From positions 17,388,001 through 17,452,000 of the forward strand of contig NC_088917.1 in the NCBI RefSeq assembly GCF_963576675.1: DNA of 64,000 nucleotides, in the 5' to 3' direction. The translations under genes and the position numbers were made by a program. The notes under the pieces were generated by a model. That model did no database searches, was not told the DNA's origin, and saw nothing but the letters and a program-made list of their open reading frames with translations. Within the stretch, counting starts at the first letter, position 1. Each line of letters begins with the position of its first letter. The stretch comes from Euphorbia lathyris (taxonomy: Eukaryota; Streptophyta; Magnoliopsida; Malpighiales; Euphorbiaceae). Below, piece by piece: positions 10,939 through 21,938 of this stretch.

Positions 10939-11407
10939 TGATATAACCACTACCCACGTACTCCATTATCGTCCTAGATAATTATACCCACGTTCAGCAT
11001 GATCGCATACCGATAGCTCACAGGTAACTTCCTCCTTTATTCCTATAAATAGGTTGAAAGCTGAAGAGGAAAAGGTTAGTTTTTGGAGAGAGAAAAGAAT
11101 ACTATATTTTACGGTATCTGACTTAAGCATCGGAGCGTTTGTGGGAAGACCGCTTCCCACACTGTAACAGGTTAATCCTCAAGGAAGATCAACCTTCATC
11201 TAGAGACGTTCAACCTTCATCCAGGGACATTCAACCTTCATCCAGGAACGTTCAACCTTCATCCAGAGACGTTCAACCTTCATCCAGGAGGTTCGATCCT
11301 CAAGGAACGTCGACCGTCATCATCCTGATTGGAAGGACCGCCTTCCTTCAGAAGTTCAACATTGATCTCACATTATACAAATTTATTGTTTAGTTCAGGC
11401 TACAACA
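10939..11407 (+). repeat. 5' LTR of the Tat-type element
   Basis: 469 bp, TG...CA ends. TATA box TATAAATA at 11,044-11,051. Four copies of a 21-bp unit (GACGTTCAACCTTCATCCAG-like) lie at about 11,205-11,290; the 3' LTR has only three. An ORF through these repeats is not a gene. Confidence 0.9.
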
Positions 11408-11479
11408 ATTGGCGCCGTTTGTGGGAAAAGATCAAAAAGTCATTCATTCAACATTATCTACTTGTCGTAACAAAAAAGA

Positions 11480-13640
11480 TGCCTCCCAAGAAATCTCAAG
11501 TTCCACCTTCTCAAGCATCCCATATTCCGGACGAACACGATGCACATCCAACCAACGAAGAAGAACGTGTTGAAAATGTTAAAGACCAACATGGGCCGTC
11601 AAGAACAAATCCACCTACCGTTCCCTTGGCGGATTATGAAGAGTTGAAGAAAAAATTTGAAGAAAACAATAATCAGCTCAAAGAATTAATGCTTTTTGTC
11701 CAAGAAGAAATGCGAGACAAAGAGTTTCGAAACAAGGAAAAAGGTCATGAGGTAGAGATACCACATGATGAAATTGAAGTCGTAGAACCACGTGAAGGAG
11801 GAAAGCGCAAGGGAAACAACTTAAAGATCCATGAAGTTGTGGAAAGTTCTTGCAAAGAAAATTCGAAGGCACATGAGAAAGCCGGAGAAGAATCCATGTT
11901 CAATGCGAAAGAGACAGTAGACCTTAAGAAGATGATTGAAAAGGTGCTAGAACAAAAGAAGTTAGTTCCGAGCAATGACGAACAAGCAGTAAGGAAAATT
12001 CCTTTTGCAGTAGAGATCATGAATAAACCTCTCCCTCAAAAATTCAAGATGCCCCAACTCGCCACTTATTCCGGAAAGGGTGATCCCTACGATCATATGT
12101 AGAGTTATGAAGCGGTAATGCTATTACACGGATGGGAAGATGCCATAATGTGTCAAGCTTTCTCCCTCACTCTATCAGATCATGCTCGCGTGTGGTTCAA
12201 TAGCTTAAAGGAAAGCTTCATCTCTAACTTTGATCAATTGAGAAGAGAATTCATAAAAGCATTCATCATCAACACCAGGAGGAAGAAGGATGCGACGTAT
12301 CTCCTCATAATAAAGCAAGATGAAAAGGAAAGTTTGAAGGACTACATAGAAAGGTTTCGCGTTGCAACTCTGGAGATTCAGGATCTCCAAGCTGGAATGG
12401 CAGTTGCAGGAATACTCTAGGGAACGAGATCGCGAGATCTCCAAAAATATTTTTCTTATGATCAACCCTCAACCTTGGGAGATTTGTTCAGCCAGGCTAA
12501 TAAGTTCATCCTTTCCGAGGATGTGATGAAGAACATAGGGGCGAGGGAAAATCAAGATAGGAAAAGAAAGGAAAGGGAAGAGGTTGGTGATGTAAAAAAA
12601 AGGGAAGAAGGAACGAAGCAAGATATGCACCAAGGCCGAAATATGAGAATTTCACACCCTTACTCCAGCCACGTTCTAATATCCTGGAAGCCATTGAAAG
12701 CTCCAGACTCCTTACGTTCCCCCCAAAGGCTAATGGGACGATGGGCAGATTGACAAATGCTTATTGTCGATTCCACAAGGCTCATGGTCACTCAACTGAT
12801 CGATGTAGGCAACTGATGAATGAAATAGAGTCATTGGTACGACAAGGTAAGCTTGAAAATTTTGTCTATACAGAAATGTGGAGAAGGAAAAAGCCACAAA
12901 ACCCCAAAAAAGAAAGGTATTTGGAAAACAGAGACAAGGATGGCCAAACATACGCCAGAGGGAAGGAAGATAAGAAAGACAAAGCCATAGCCCTTGATAA
13001 CAAGTCGGTGTACCCAGCAATAAATGTTATCTCTGGAGGGGAAACTTTAGCCGGTGAATCCTCTTCATCAAGGAAGGCTTATACTAGACAAGCTTATGAA
13101 GTCAACAATGTGATGAAAGCCCAAGAAGAAGAGTCCATAACCTTTACCCCGACAGATCAGGGAAATGTAGTGATACCCCATGATGATGCAATGGTGGTCT
13201 CGGCTACTATAATGAAGTTCCCGGTGGAAAGAATTCTCATTGTCAGTGGGAGTTCAGTCAACCTCCTCTATTGGAATTGTTTCAAGAAGATGAACTTATC
13301 TTTGGATAGATTGAAGAAGGTGTTGGCTCCATTCTTTAGCTTCTCGGGGGAAGCCGTCCAAGTGGCAAGGTCTATCCAATTACCAATCACGTTGGACGAT
13401 GACCCTTGTAATGTTACAAGGATGGTGAATTTTATGGTAGTAAAATCTGTATCTCTAGCCTACAATGTGATACTAGGAAGACCATTAATTATTGGCAGGG
13501 GAGCCATGATATCGCTAGAAGACTTATTAATGAAGTTTCCTACACCAAACAGTATAAAGCAAGTGAGAAGAGAGCAAAAGAAAGCTCGCAACCGCTACAT
13601 TTCTTCCATTAAAGGAAAAGCATGGTGCAAGTGCAGAGAC
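11480..13640 (+). pseudogene. Tat-type gag and protease, decayed
   Basis: Starts MPPKKSQVPPSQASH, then a lysine- and glutamate-rich stretch, then KPLPQKFKMPQLATYSGKGD, the usual start of the gypsy gag core. Stop codons interrupt at about 12,100 (GDPYDHM*) and 12,418, and the frame shifts near 12,750. 12,741-13,655 has a short CRFHKAHGHSTDRCRQL zinc-knuckle-like motif and the protease region ending AYNVILGRPLI, followed by KFPTPNSIKQVRREQKKAR, typical of Tat. The expected catalytic DSG reads VSG, so the protease would be dead even in frame. Encodes the particle protein and processing enzyme in intact relatives. Confidence 0.8.
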
Positions 13641-13641
13641 G

Positions 13642-14631
13642 ATGGTGATTTCTGAAGAATCTGACAATAAGCCAAAACCAAAGCCAGTTGAAGAAGTTGA
13701 AGCGATACCGCTGACAGAAAATGATCCAGCAAATATAACATATATTGGAAGTAAAATGGCAGAAGAAGTGAAGGGTGAAGTAATCGCATGCCTTAAGAGG
13801 AACATGGACGTGTGTGCTTGGGTTCCTACGGTTATGCCTGGCATAAGCTTGAGGGTAGCTTCCCACCACTTGAATGTTGATCCAAGCATCAAGCCAATCA
13901 AGCAAAAGAAAAGAAGAATAGCTCCAGAGAGGCAAAAGGCTTTAGAAAAAGAAGTTGACAAGTTGCTTGAAGCAAACTTTATTCGAGAAGTTTATTACCC
14001 AGATTGGCTTGCAAACATTGTGATGGTGAAGAAACCCAACGGAAAGTGGAGAGTATGAATAGATTTCACTGATCTGAACAAAGCTTGTCCGAAAGATTCA
14101 TATCTGTTGCCCCAAATTGACAAGATGGTGGATGAAACATCTAGCTATAAGCTGTTGAGCTTTATCGACGCATACATGGGGTATCATCAAGTAAAGATGA
14201 ACCCTCCCGATGAAGAGAAAACTGTACTTATCACTGAAAGAGGAACCTACCGCTACAAAGTTGTGCCTTGTGGGCTTAAAAATGCAAGAGCCACATACCC
14301 GATGATGGTTAACAAAGTCTTCAAATCTTTGTTGGATAATACCATAGAAACTTGCGTAGATGACAAGATTATCAAAAGTAAGAAGGGTGAATCACATGTG
14401 GAAAAGCTCGACAAAGTGCTCGATGTATTGAGGACCCACGTTATAAAGCTAAATCCTAACAAATGTACTTTCAAAGTACAATCACAAATTTTTTTAGGTT
14501 ACATGATAACTGAAAGAGAAATTGAGGCAAGTCCAGAGAAAATCCAAGCTATTTCAGAGATGAAGCCTCCTACGTCCATTAAAGAAGTTCAACGCCTAAG
14601 ATTCACAAGACATAGAAGGCAAATTACTTGA
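13642..14631 (+). pseudogene. Tat-type reverse transcriptase, truncated
   Basis: 13,642-14,058 covers the RT N-terminus (VDKLLEANFIREVYYPDWLA, VMVKKPNGKWRV) and ends in a stop where the family has Cys or Met. 14,107-14,631 continues with LSFIDAYMGYHQVKM, KVVPCGLKNARATYP and the catalytic box CVDD in place of YVDD. The domain ends near PPTSIKEVQRL and then breaks off into repeats, so thumb-to-RNase H and integrase are missing. Non-functional. Confidence 0.85.
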
Positions 14632-14664
14632 AGCTCAAAGCAATTGCATTGTACAACGCTCATT

Positions 14665-15005
14665 ATGAATAAAGGAAGGTCAACCGTCATCGAAGAACCT
14701 TCGCCTTCATCAAGGGACCTTCGACCTTCATCAAGGAGGTTCAATCCTCGAAGAACGTCGACCTTCGTCATCATTCTGGTTGGAAGGTCCGCCTTCCTTC
14801 AGGAGTTCAATCCTCAAGGAGGTTCCATCATCAAGGAGTTTCGATGATCAAGGAGGTTCGATCCTCAAGGAGGTTCAATCCTCAAGGAGGTTCAATCCTC
14901 AAAGAACTCGACCTTCGTCATCATTCTGGTTGGAAGGTCTGCCTTCCTTCAGGAGTTCAATCATCAAGAAGGTTCGATCATCAAGAAGGTTCGATCATCA
15001 AAGAG
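14665..15005 (+). repeat. Internal repeats derived from the element's own LTR
   Basis: Phrases AGGAGGTTCAATCCTC and GGTTGGAAGGTCCGCCTTCC recur. They match the R-U5 part of the flanking LTRs (GATTGGAAGGACCGCCTTCC at about 11,325). The LTR-like stretch occurs at least twice (about 14,740-14,805 and 14,905-14,960), with short GGTTCGATCATCAAG-type repeats between. The ORFs over it are repeat artefacts. Confidence 0.75.
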
Positions 15006-15815
15006 TTGTCTCTATCAAAACCGTTAAGACATATGGGTGTAACATACCATGAATGCACACGGATCAAGGCTATTAAGACACTTGGTGTAGAAAAAAGTGA
15101 AACGCTTTCACCATGGTGCATGTAGTTATCAAGGCTGTTAAGACGCCTGGTGTAGAAAAAAGCATAAACGCTTTCACCATGGTGCACGCAGTTATCAAGG
15201 CTGTTAAGACACTTGGTGTAGAAAAAAGCAAAGCGCTTTCACCATGGTGCACACAGTTATCAAGGCTGTTAAGACACATGGTGTAGAAAAAAGCGAAACG
15301 TTTTCACCTTGGTGCACGCAGTTATCAAAACCGTTAAGACATATGGGTGTAACAGACCATGAATGCACACGGATCAAGGCTGTTAAGACACTTGGTGTAG
15401 AAAAAAGCAAAACGCTTTCACCATGGTGCACGCAGTTATCAAGGCTATTAAGACACTTGGTGTAGAAAAAAGCAAAGCGCTTTCACCATGGTGCACGCAG
15501 TTATCAAGGCTGTTAAGACACATGGTGTAGAAAAAAGCGAAACGCTTTCACCTTGGTGCATGCAGTTATCAAAACCGTTAAGACATATGAGTGTAACAGA
15601 CCATGAATGCACACGGATCAAGGCTGTTAAGACACTTGGTGTAGAAAAAAGCAAAACGCTTTCACCATGGTGCACGCAGTTATCAAGGCTGTTAAGACAC
15701 ATGGTGTAGAAAAAAGCAAAACGCTTCCACCATAGGGCACGTCGTTATCAAGGCTATTAAGACACATGGTGTAGAAAAAAGCTAAATGATTTCACCAAAG
15801 TGCACGCAGTTATTT
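15006..15815 (+). repeat. Tandem array, 65-bp unit with about 244-bp higher-order period
   Basis: Unit begins GTTATCAAGGCTGTTAAGAC and runs through TTGGTGTAGAAAAAAGC to TTTCACCATGGTGCACGCA (65 bp). Every few units a variant with ACCGTTAAGACATATG and AATGCACACGGATCAAGG is inserted. This gives a higher-order period near 244 bp, visible at 15,244 and 15,488. ORFs on both strands follow the repeat and are not genes. Confidence 0.9.
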
Positions 15816-15954
15816 CTATTAAAGCAATATCAATAAAGTTCATCAAAATCACATTCAATTCAGATTGAATTTCAAGTGATTGGGGAGCAGGAATGATTGA
15901 ATCCATAAGAGTTCAGGTTCAAAATCAAATCAAAAGCATTATTTACGCTGAGCT

Positions 15955-16100
15955 CCCTGCAAAAGAGGAATCTACCTCAAAGAAAAATTTACATCAAAGA
16001 GGAATCTACCTCAAAGAGGAATCTACCTCAAAGAAGAATTTACCTTAAAGATGAATCTACATCAAAGAGGAATTTACCTCATAGAGGAATCTACATTCAA
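15955..16100 (+). repeat. Short tandem array, unit about 17 bp
   Basis: Repeats of CAAAGAGGAATCTACCT with small variants (GAAGAATTTACCT), about eight copies. Confidence 0.8.
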
Positions 16101-16272
16101 TTCAGTTTGAATTTCAAGTGATTAAGATGAAAATCGTCAAAAAAAAAGCGTTAGTCATAACCTGTTAAGTCATTCACCAGGCTCAGGTATGAACTGTGGA
16201 GAATCTTTTGACAATTCAGACATCAAAGGAACATTAAATTTTTACTCAACCAATGATGGGCTATCGACAAAA

Positions 16273-17016
16273 TCAGATGCGGATGTCATGTCCATAAGGC
16301 CAGGGGCCGTAGTTGTTTTTTTCTGATGAAGAGCAAAAACTCTTGCCTTCTTTCGCAGATATCAATGATGGAGTAATCTCCCAACCAATCGTGATACGAC
16401 GGAAAGCCTTTAAAAAGTGACCAAAAGGATTTTTTGCATACTGAAGAATAAGAATCTCGGATGAATATCTATCTAAAAGTTTGGAATGCGATGGACGTGA
16501 GACGCCTCGCCTAATCCAACACCAGCTCCATGAAAGAGGAATGTTCCATGTCCTTTCAAAAGGAAAAATGACAATCCCTCTATCTTCATACTTCTTGATG
16601 GGAAGGAGATCATCGATGAATAATCCCTCCTCACACATATCGGTCCTCTGAAGAGAAAATCGCCCGGATTTGTCCTGGAGAGATCTAAGGAGGTAAAAAA
16701 GATGAAAAAAGTTGACGACTAAAACTACTCCCTTTTTCGTTACAAAGCGCGTAAAATGCCAGAAGCAATCTCCATCCTTGAGGATGAAGCTGAGACGGAG
16801 ACAATTTGTTGCTCTTCAAAAATTCCATGAAGAAAGAAGGTAAAGGAAAATGAACTCCCATTTCCAACAAGACCTCATGAATGGCAAACGATTTTGAAGG
16901 CGCAAAGGCAAAAGAAGTCTTCGAGTCTGAAGGGAGGCGGACCTCCCAATTAGACGGAAACGAGAACATTGTCTTGAAGGTACGAACATCATCTTATGAT
17001 AGACAAGTAGGAACAC
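16273..17016 (-). pseudogene. Antisense ORF of a Tat-type element (gypsy-type transposon domain)
   Basis: Read on the minus strand, 16,969-16,685 gives VHFPLPSFFMEFLKSNKLSP, SQLHPQGWRLLLAFYALCNE and KGSSFSRQLF. After a frame change near 16,700, 16,638-16,273 gives CEEGLFIDDLLPIKKYEDR and the stretch from IVIFPFERTWNIPLSW. The pattern (FPLPxFxxEFL..LxPxQLxPxxWRxLxAF) is that of the 'putative gypsy type transposon' domain often encoded antisense in the 3' half of Tat/Ogre elements. Its function is unknown. The break and a short length argue that this copy is inactive. Orientation opposite to gag-pol fits the lineage. Confidence 0.65.
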
Positions 17017-17149
17017 ACAAGGCTAATACATCCAAGGAGTGTGGCCCTAATGCTTTGAATATGTGTCTTGATGTTTGCTTAGTGCGAACCATGATGAATA
17101 TTTTCAGACGAAGTAAGCCAGCTGCAGAAGAAAAAGCTAAAAATGATTA

Positions 17150-18230
17150 AGACGAAAAAATGGAAAGGTTCGAACCATGGAAATCGTCAAAAAGCGTTGA
17201 GGTTCGATCGCAAAAGACGTTTGCGGGTTCGATTTTTTGTAAAGACAAAAATCGCAAAAACGTCATAGGATCGATCCACATTCAAAATAGAAAAAACGCA
17301 AAAAAGGGCCGAGGTTCAAGTTTCATTCAAAATCACGAAACGTTGAGGATCGTTTTTATTCGAAACGAAAAAGCAGTGGAGGCTCGGGTTCTGTTTAAAA
17401 TCACAAAAAAGCGGTTGAGGATCGTTTTTATTCAAAACGAAAAAGCGGTGGAGGCTCGAGTTCTGTTGAAAATCGCAAAAAGCGGTTGAGGATCGTTTTT
17501 ATTCGAAACGAAAAAGCGGTGGAGGCTCGAGTTCTGTTAAAAATCGCAAAAAAGCATTGAGGATCGTTTTTATTCGAAACGAAAAAGCGGTGGAGGCTCG
17601 AGTTCTGTTTAAAATCGCAAAAACGTTGAGGATCAATTTTATCCAAAGCGAAAAAACGTTAAAGGTTCGAACCATGGAAATCGTCAAAAAGCATTGAGGA
17701 TCAATTTCATCAAAAACGAGAAAACGTTAGCACGAGTTTTGTTCAGAATCGCGAACGTGTTGAGGATCGTTTTTATTCAAATTGAAAAACCGGTCGAGGT
17801 TCGAGTTTTGTTCGAACTCGCAAAAACCTCGAGGATCGTTTTTATTCAAAACGAAAAAACGCTGGAGGTTCGAGTTTTGTTCAAAATCGCAAAACGTTGA
17901 GGATCGTTTTTTCAAAACAGAAAAATGTTAGAGGTTCGAGTTTTGTTCGAACTCGTAAAAACCCCGAGGATCACTTTTATTCAAAAAATGCAAAAGGTCG
18001 GAGTTTCGAGTTTTGTTTAAAACCCCAAAAGCGTTGAGGATCGTTTTTATTCAAAACGAAAAAACGTTGGAGGTGCGAGTTTTGTCCGAAATCGCAAAAC
18101 GTTGAGGATCGTTTTTTCAAAACACAAAAACATTAGAGGTTCGAGTTTTGTTCGAACTCGCAAAAACCTCGAGGATCGTTTTTATTCAAAATACACAAAA
18201 GGTCGGGAAAATGGTGAAGTTCGAACTGTT
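17150..18230 (+). repeat. Degenerate tandem array, unit about 71 bp
   Basis: Unit GTTGAGGATCGTTTTTATTC, AAAACGAAAAAGCGGTGGAGG, CTCGAGTTCTGTT..AAAATCGCAAAA. Starts at 17,342, 17,414, 17,485 and about 17,555, then drifts. Because 71 is not a multiple of three, the ORFs seen on both strands are accidents of the repeat. Confidence 0.9.
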
Positions 18231-18559
18231 GGAAAAAACAGAAAATGCAAACTCCATTGAAGGTCGATTATTCCGAAACAAAAATCATCAAAAAAGCGTT
18301 GAAGTTCGATGCTTTTCTTTTTTTATTTCATCGGGAAAGAACCCGACTTTTCATTCATTTTTCCAAAAAACTTATTCCGTTTTTACTTCTTGTACGAAAT
18401 CGATAATCCTGTCAGGGAGATTCGTGCTACTATTTTTGAGAATCATTTCTCGAGCAGTTAAGAATATTTATTTAAGAATCATTTCTCGAGCGGTTAAGAA
18501 TATTTATTTTTCTCACTCTTATTTTGGAAAATAATCCGAAAATAACAGTGGGGAGCAAT

Positions 18560-19007
18560 TGATATAACCACTACCCACGCACTCCATTATCGTCCTAGAT
18601 AATTGTACCCACGTTCAGCATGATCGCATACCGATAGCTCATAGGTAACTTCCTCCTTTATTCCTATAAATAGGTTGAAAGCTGAAGAGGAAAAGGTTGG
18701 TTTTTGGAGAGGGAAAAGAATACTATATTTTACGGTATCTGACTTAAGCATCGGAGTATTTGTGGGAAGATCGCTTCCCACACTGTAACAGGTTAATCCT
18801 CAAGGAAGATCAACCTTCATCTAGAGACGTTCAACCTTCATCTAGGGACGTTCATCCTTCATCCAGAGACGTTCAACCTTCATCCAGGAGGTTCGATCCT
18901 CAAGGAACGTCGACCGTCATCATCCTGATTGGAAGGACCGCCTTCCTTCAGAAGTTCAACATTGATCTCACATTATACAAATTTATTGTTTAGTTCAGGC
19001 TACAACA
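18560..19007 (+). repeat. 3' LTR of the Tat-type element
   Basis: 448 bp, collinear with 10,939-11,407 except for one missing 21-bp unit and scattered substitutions. TATA box at 18,665-18,672. Confidence 0.9.
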
Positions 19008-19012
19008 AACAT

Positions 19013-20059
19013 AAATTAAGTTTATACATAATTTTTTCTTAAACAAAAGTTTATAAATAAATTATGTAGTAAGAGTATCAAATCGTTATTTCAAAAATAA
19101 AATAAATCAAACCAATTAAATTATACATTTTGAGTTCGACTTTTAAGATTTGATTGTTTCAACTTTTCAAAATAGCTTTTAGTGTTTCACTTTAAAATGC
19201 TGAAAATATAATGTTTGGTTAATTTTATAAAACATAAAATAAAACACTGCTGCTGGGATTCAAACCTTGGACAAGTCATCTACACTCCACATTACTTACC
19301 ACTGAGACAATTGCTTTTCTTATGTATTATGTCGTGCGCTGCTTAATATACCACTGCCCTTGTATCTTTTATTGTTTAATATTTGGCGCATGCATTTATT
19401 AATATCGATTAAATGTGCATAATAATGAATTATTAATAGAAAAAAAATCCAAGAACATGCTCTAATTTTTTATTTATTTAATTCCTCTATATTTTTGTAA
19501 TTTATGTTTTAAAATGTTAAGCACGATGTTCTAAATATTGTTACATATGTTCTAAACTTTATAATTTGTGTTCTAAAAATTAAGTATAATGTTTTAAAAA
19601 AATCAGTAAATATATGGATCATTTTTGCATTTATTCTATAATATAATTTATAACTCATATTCTAAAAAACATAACGTATGTTCTAAAGTTTATAGTTTGT
19701 GTTCAAAAAATTAAGTATAATGTTCTAAAAAAATTAGTAGATATCTGGATCGTTTTTTAATTTGTTCTATAATATAATTTTTAACTCATGTTCGAAAAAA
19801 CATAACACATGTTCTAAAAAACATAACATATATTCTAAAACATATGTCGTACGTTCTAAACTTCATAGTTCGTGTTTTAAAACGACGTTAGAACATATCA
19901 GCAGATTCATTCTGGATCCATTGAAGCTCCAACGAACTGTAATAGACGTTTTTCAAATCTAATTAGAAAAAAACGAGGGTTGCAACTAGATTTTAGAGAG
20001 ATGATAACAACCTAAATTATTCTAGAACGAGGAACAAAGGGAAAATTAATAGATATCAA
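19013..20059. other. Intergenic region with a 129-bp tandem duplication
   Basis: No gene. 19,560-19,820 contains two copies, offset about 129 bp, of a segment with GTTCTAAAAATTAAGTATAATG and TTCTATAATATAATTT. Many GTTCTAAA words follow up to 19,860. The left part (about 19,160-19,250) has AGTGTTTCACTTTAAAATG, similar to sub-ends of the hAT-like MITE at 3407. Confidence 0.6.
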
Positions 20060-20640
20060 TTGTCAAACCATTATTCCTTCTAAAAGAGTGATTTATGCAT
20101 GATTAATGTGGAATTAATGATAATTAATGTAGAAGAGAAAGGAAGGAGTCTCTAGCATTATGCCACGTCACGTGGACCATGACGAGACCCGCCATTAGTC
20201 TCAAAGAGAGCGTACATACGCCTCGACAGTTCTAAGAATACCAAAAGGCGCCTTCATAACCATCCATGAATAGGAATAAATATAATTAAATGACAATAAA
20301 TAGCCAAAATGAAATAAAGACTTGACTGTTCGAATACCCCAACTCCCAGATATTCAAGGATAAATGCTGGGATTAATGGAGAATTGATAGCAATTAAAGA
20401 TGAGTAATGACATGACTCTTCACCTGCTTCCCCATTAATGTTGAAGGTTACAGAAACCTATATAAATACCACAAGTTCCTAGGATCAAAGGTACACACAC
20501 ATTATTCTAACCCTACTTTATGTTTACTATTTATTCTCTCTAGAATTATTACTAACTTAAGTATGAGAGTATCCTCGGCCGAACCCAACAACGCCTCACA
20601 GGGAAGAGCTCTAGTTGAAGATTTTTCACAAGTTATCAAG
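20060..20640 (+). mobile_element. Possible LTR fragment (gypsy-like)
   Basis: Contains a promoter-like CCTATATAAATACC at about 20,457-20,470, then a leader and CCTCGGCCGAACCCAACAAC near 20,575, resembling the R-U5 of gypsy LTRs. No partner LTR, primer site or target duplication was found. It could also be a host promoter remnant. Confidence 0.35.
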
Positions 20641-20960
20641 AGAAAAGGATAGTTAGATAGAGACTGATACTGGTGTTAGAGAGAGAAAGGAAGAGTTAGA
20701 GAGAGAAACAAATATAATATAAATAGTGGGGTAAAATGCATATTATATATTTTAGATGGAGGATAAGGAGAGAGAGAACCGGTACAAAAGAGGAGTCAAA
20801 GGTAAAAGTGTTGGTCAATGGTGAGAGTGTGGCCACCAGTGTAATAAAGTGTAAAGTTCAATGGCTAATCGTGAAGAATTGAAGTTCAGTGGCCATGTGT
20901 GTAGTTTAGCCAAAAAAGCTAATAAGTCTAGGAGATTGTTTAGATGATGGTATTTGAAGG

Positions 20961-21120
20961 TAGGTGAGGGTAAGTGTAATTAGGTAACATTATTTCTTTT
21001 GAGGTGTAATTGAAGAGTACAATAAGTGAGCATAGGTGAGAGTAAGTGTAATTAGGTAATCTTGTTTCTTTTGAGGTGTAATTGAAGAGTATAGTTAGTG
21101 ATGGTAGGTGAGGTTAATTT
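20961..21120. repeat. Tandem repeat, 72-bp unit, about 2.2 copies
   Basis: Unit starts TAGGTGAGGGTAAGTGTAAT at 20,961, 21,033 and 21,105 and includes TTCTTTTGAGGTGTAATTGA. Confidence 0.9.
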
Positions 21121-21283
21121 TGGATAATTTTCCTTACACCCCAAATTCGAGGGAATCATGGTACAACTCTTTTTCTTACAAACTTACCATTTGTCTTTTA
21201 TTTTAGAGAGAATGTACCAAAATAGGCCTATGGTTTTTGGAAAAGTATTAATTTAGGTTTCATATACGAAATAACACCAATAT

Positions 21284-21471
21284 AGGCTTAACGTTTAAAA
21301 AAAGGGTACCAATTTAGGCATCGATAACGAAACGTGACATATCATTCATATTAATCTGTTAAGTTCTATCAATTGTACGTAGGGAGAGAAATCAGAACTT
21401 AACAGATTAACAAGAATGATGCGTCACGTTCCATTATCGAACTTAAATTGATATCTTTTTTAAAGGCAAAC
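21284..21471. repeat. Inverted repeat (fold-back element core)
   Basis: 21,284-21,366 (AACGTTTAAAAAAAGGGTAC ... TTAATCTGTTAAGTTC) is mirrored by 21,389-21,471 (GAACTTAACAGATTAACAAG ... TTTTTTAAAGGCAAACAAC). A short loop separates the arms. Probably a MITE whose outer ends have decayed. Confidence 0.7.
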
Positions 21472-21915
21472 AACATTATTAGGCCACTGATCTTTCATTT
21501 TCTGGTTTATTAAGCCTTTGATCTTTTATTTTTGCTTTCATTAAGCCTTTGATGATAAAAAAAGTAATTTTGGACATAATATTCGGATAACATATTGTTA
21601 TTCATTGCATCTACATTCGAAATTTGCATTTTTTTCACTGTTTGAAAGCAGCTTTGGATGTAATTTCGCAATAAAAACTGTAAAAATCTTAATTCAAACG
21701 GTAAAAAATATATATTTTTTAATAATTTCAAATACATATAAAATTAATAACTTATTTTTAACTAAATTACATATTCACAACTTACTAATTTGGTCATTAA
21801 AGATTTAATGAGACCAAAAATAAAAGATCAAAAATTTAATGTATCCAAATAAAAGATTAAGAGTTTAATGAATTAAAATATAAAAGATAAAAGATCTAAT
21901 ATGTTTTTTGTTTTT
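21472..21915. mobile_element. MITE-like fold-back element rich in TTAATGA/CTTTTAT words
   Basis: Left part (CATTATTAGGCCACTGATCT, TTTATTAAGCCTTTGATC) is the inverse of the right part (AAAAGATCTAATATG, AAAAATAAAAGATC). No coding sequence. Both small ORFs lie within the repeats. Confidence 0.55.
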
Positions 21916-21938
21916 TTAAACGTTTGTACGTTAAGCTA

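Larger units (their letters stand above)
10939..19007 (+). mobile_element. Non-autonomous Ty3/gypsy retrotransposon, Tat-type, with AACAT target duplication
   Basis: LTRs at 10,939-11,407 and 18,560-19,007 begin TGATATAACC and end CTACAACA. They are flanked by AACAT at 10,934-10,938 and 19,008-19,012. Downstream of the 5' LTR is TTGGCGCCGTTTGTGGGAA as primer site; upstream of the 3' LTR is AACAGTGGGGAGCAAT as polypurine tract. Inside are broken gag-protease-RT, tandem arrays and an antisense ORF in the 3' half, a layout known for the Tat/Ogre lineage. RNase H and integrase are absent. The LTRs differ by about nine substitutions by eye plus one 21-bp repeat unit, while the coding part is badly decayed. 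This suggests it was copied in trans by a relative. Confidence 0.9.

Noticed and set aside
15006..15815. Several overlapping ORFs on both strands with repeated Cys/His-like words
   Set aside because: They are produced by the 65-bp array, appear on both strands at the same spacing and contain no domain.
17150..18000. Repeat protein-like ORF (RIVFIQNEKAVEARVLFKI)
   Set aside because: The unit is about 71 bp, not a multiple of three, so the frame is lost at each repeat. No start context; part of a tandem array.
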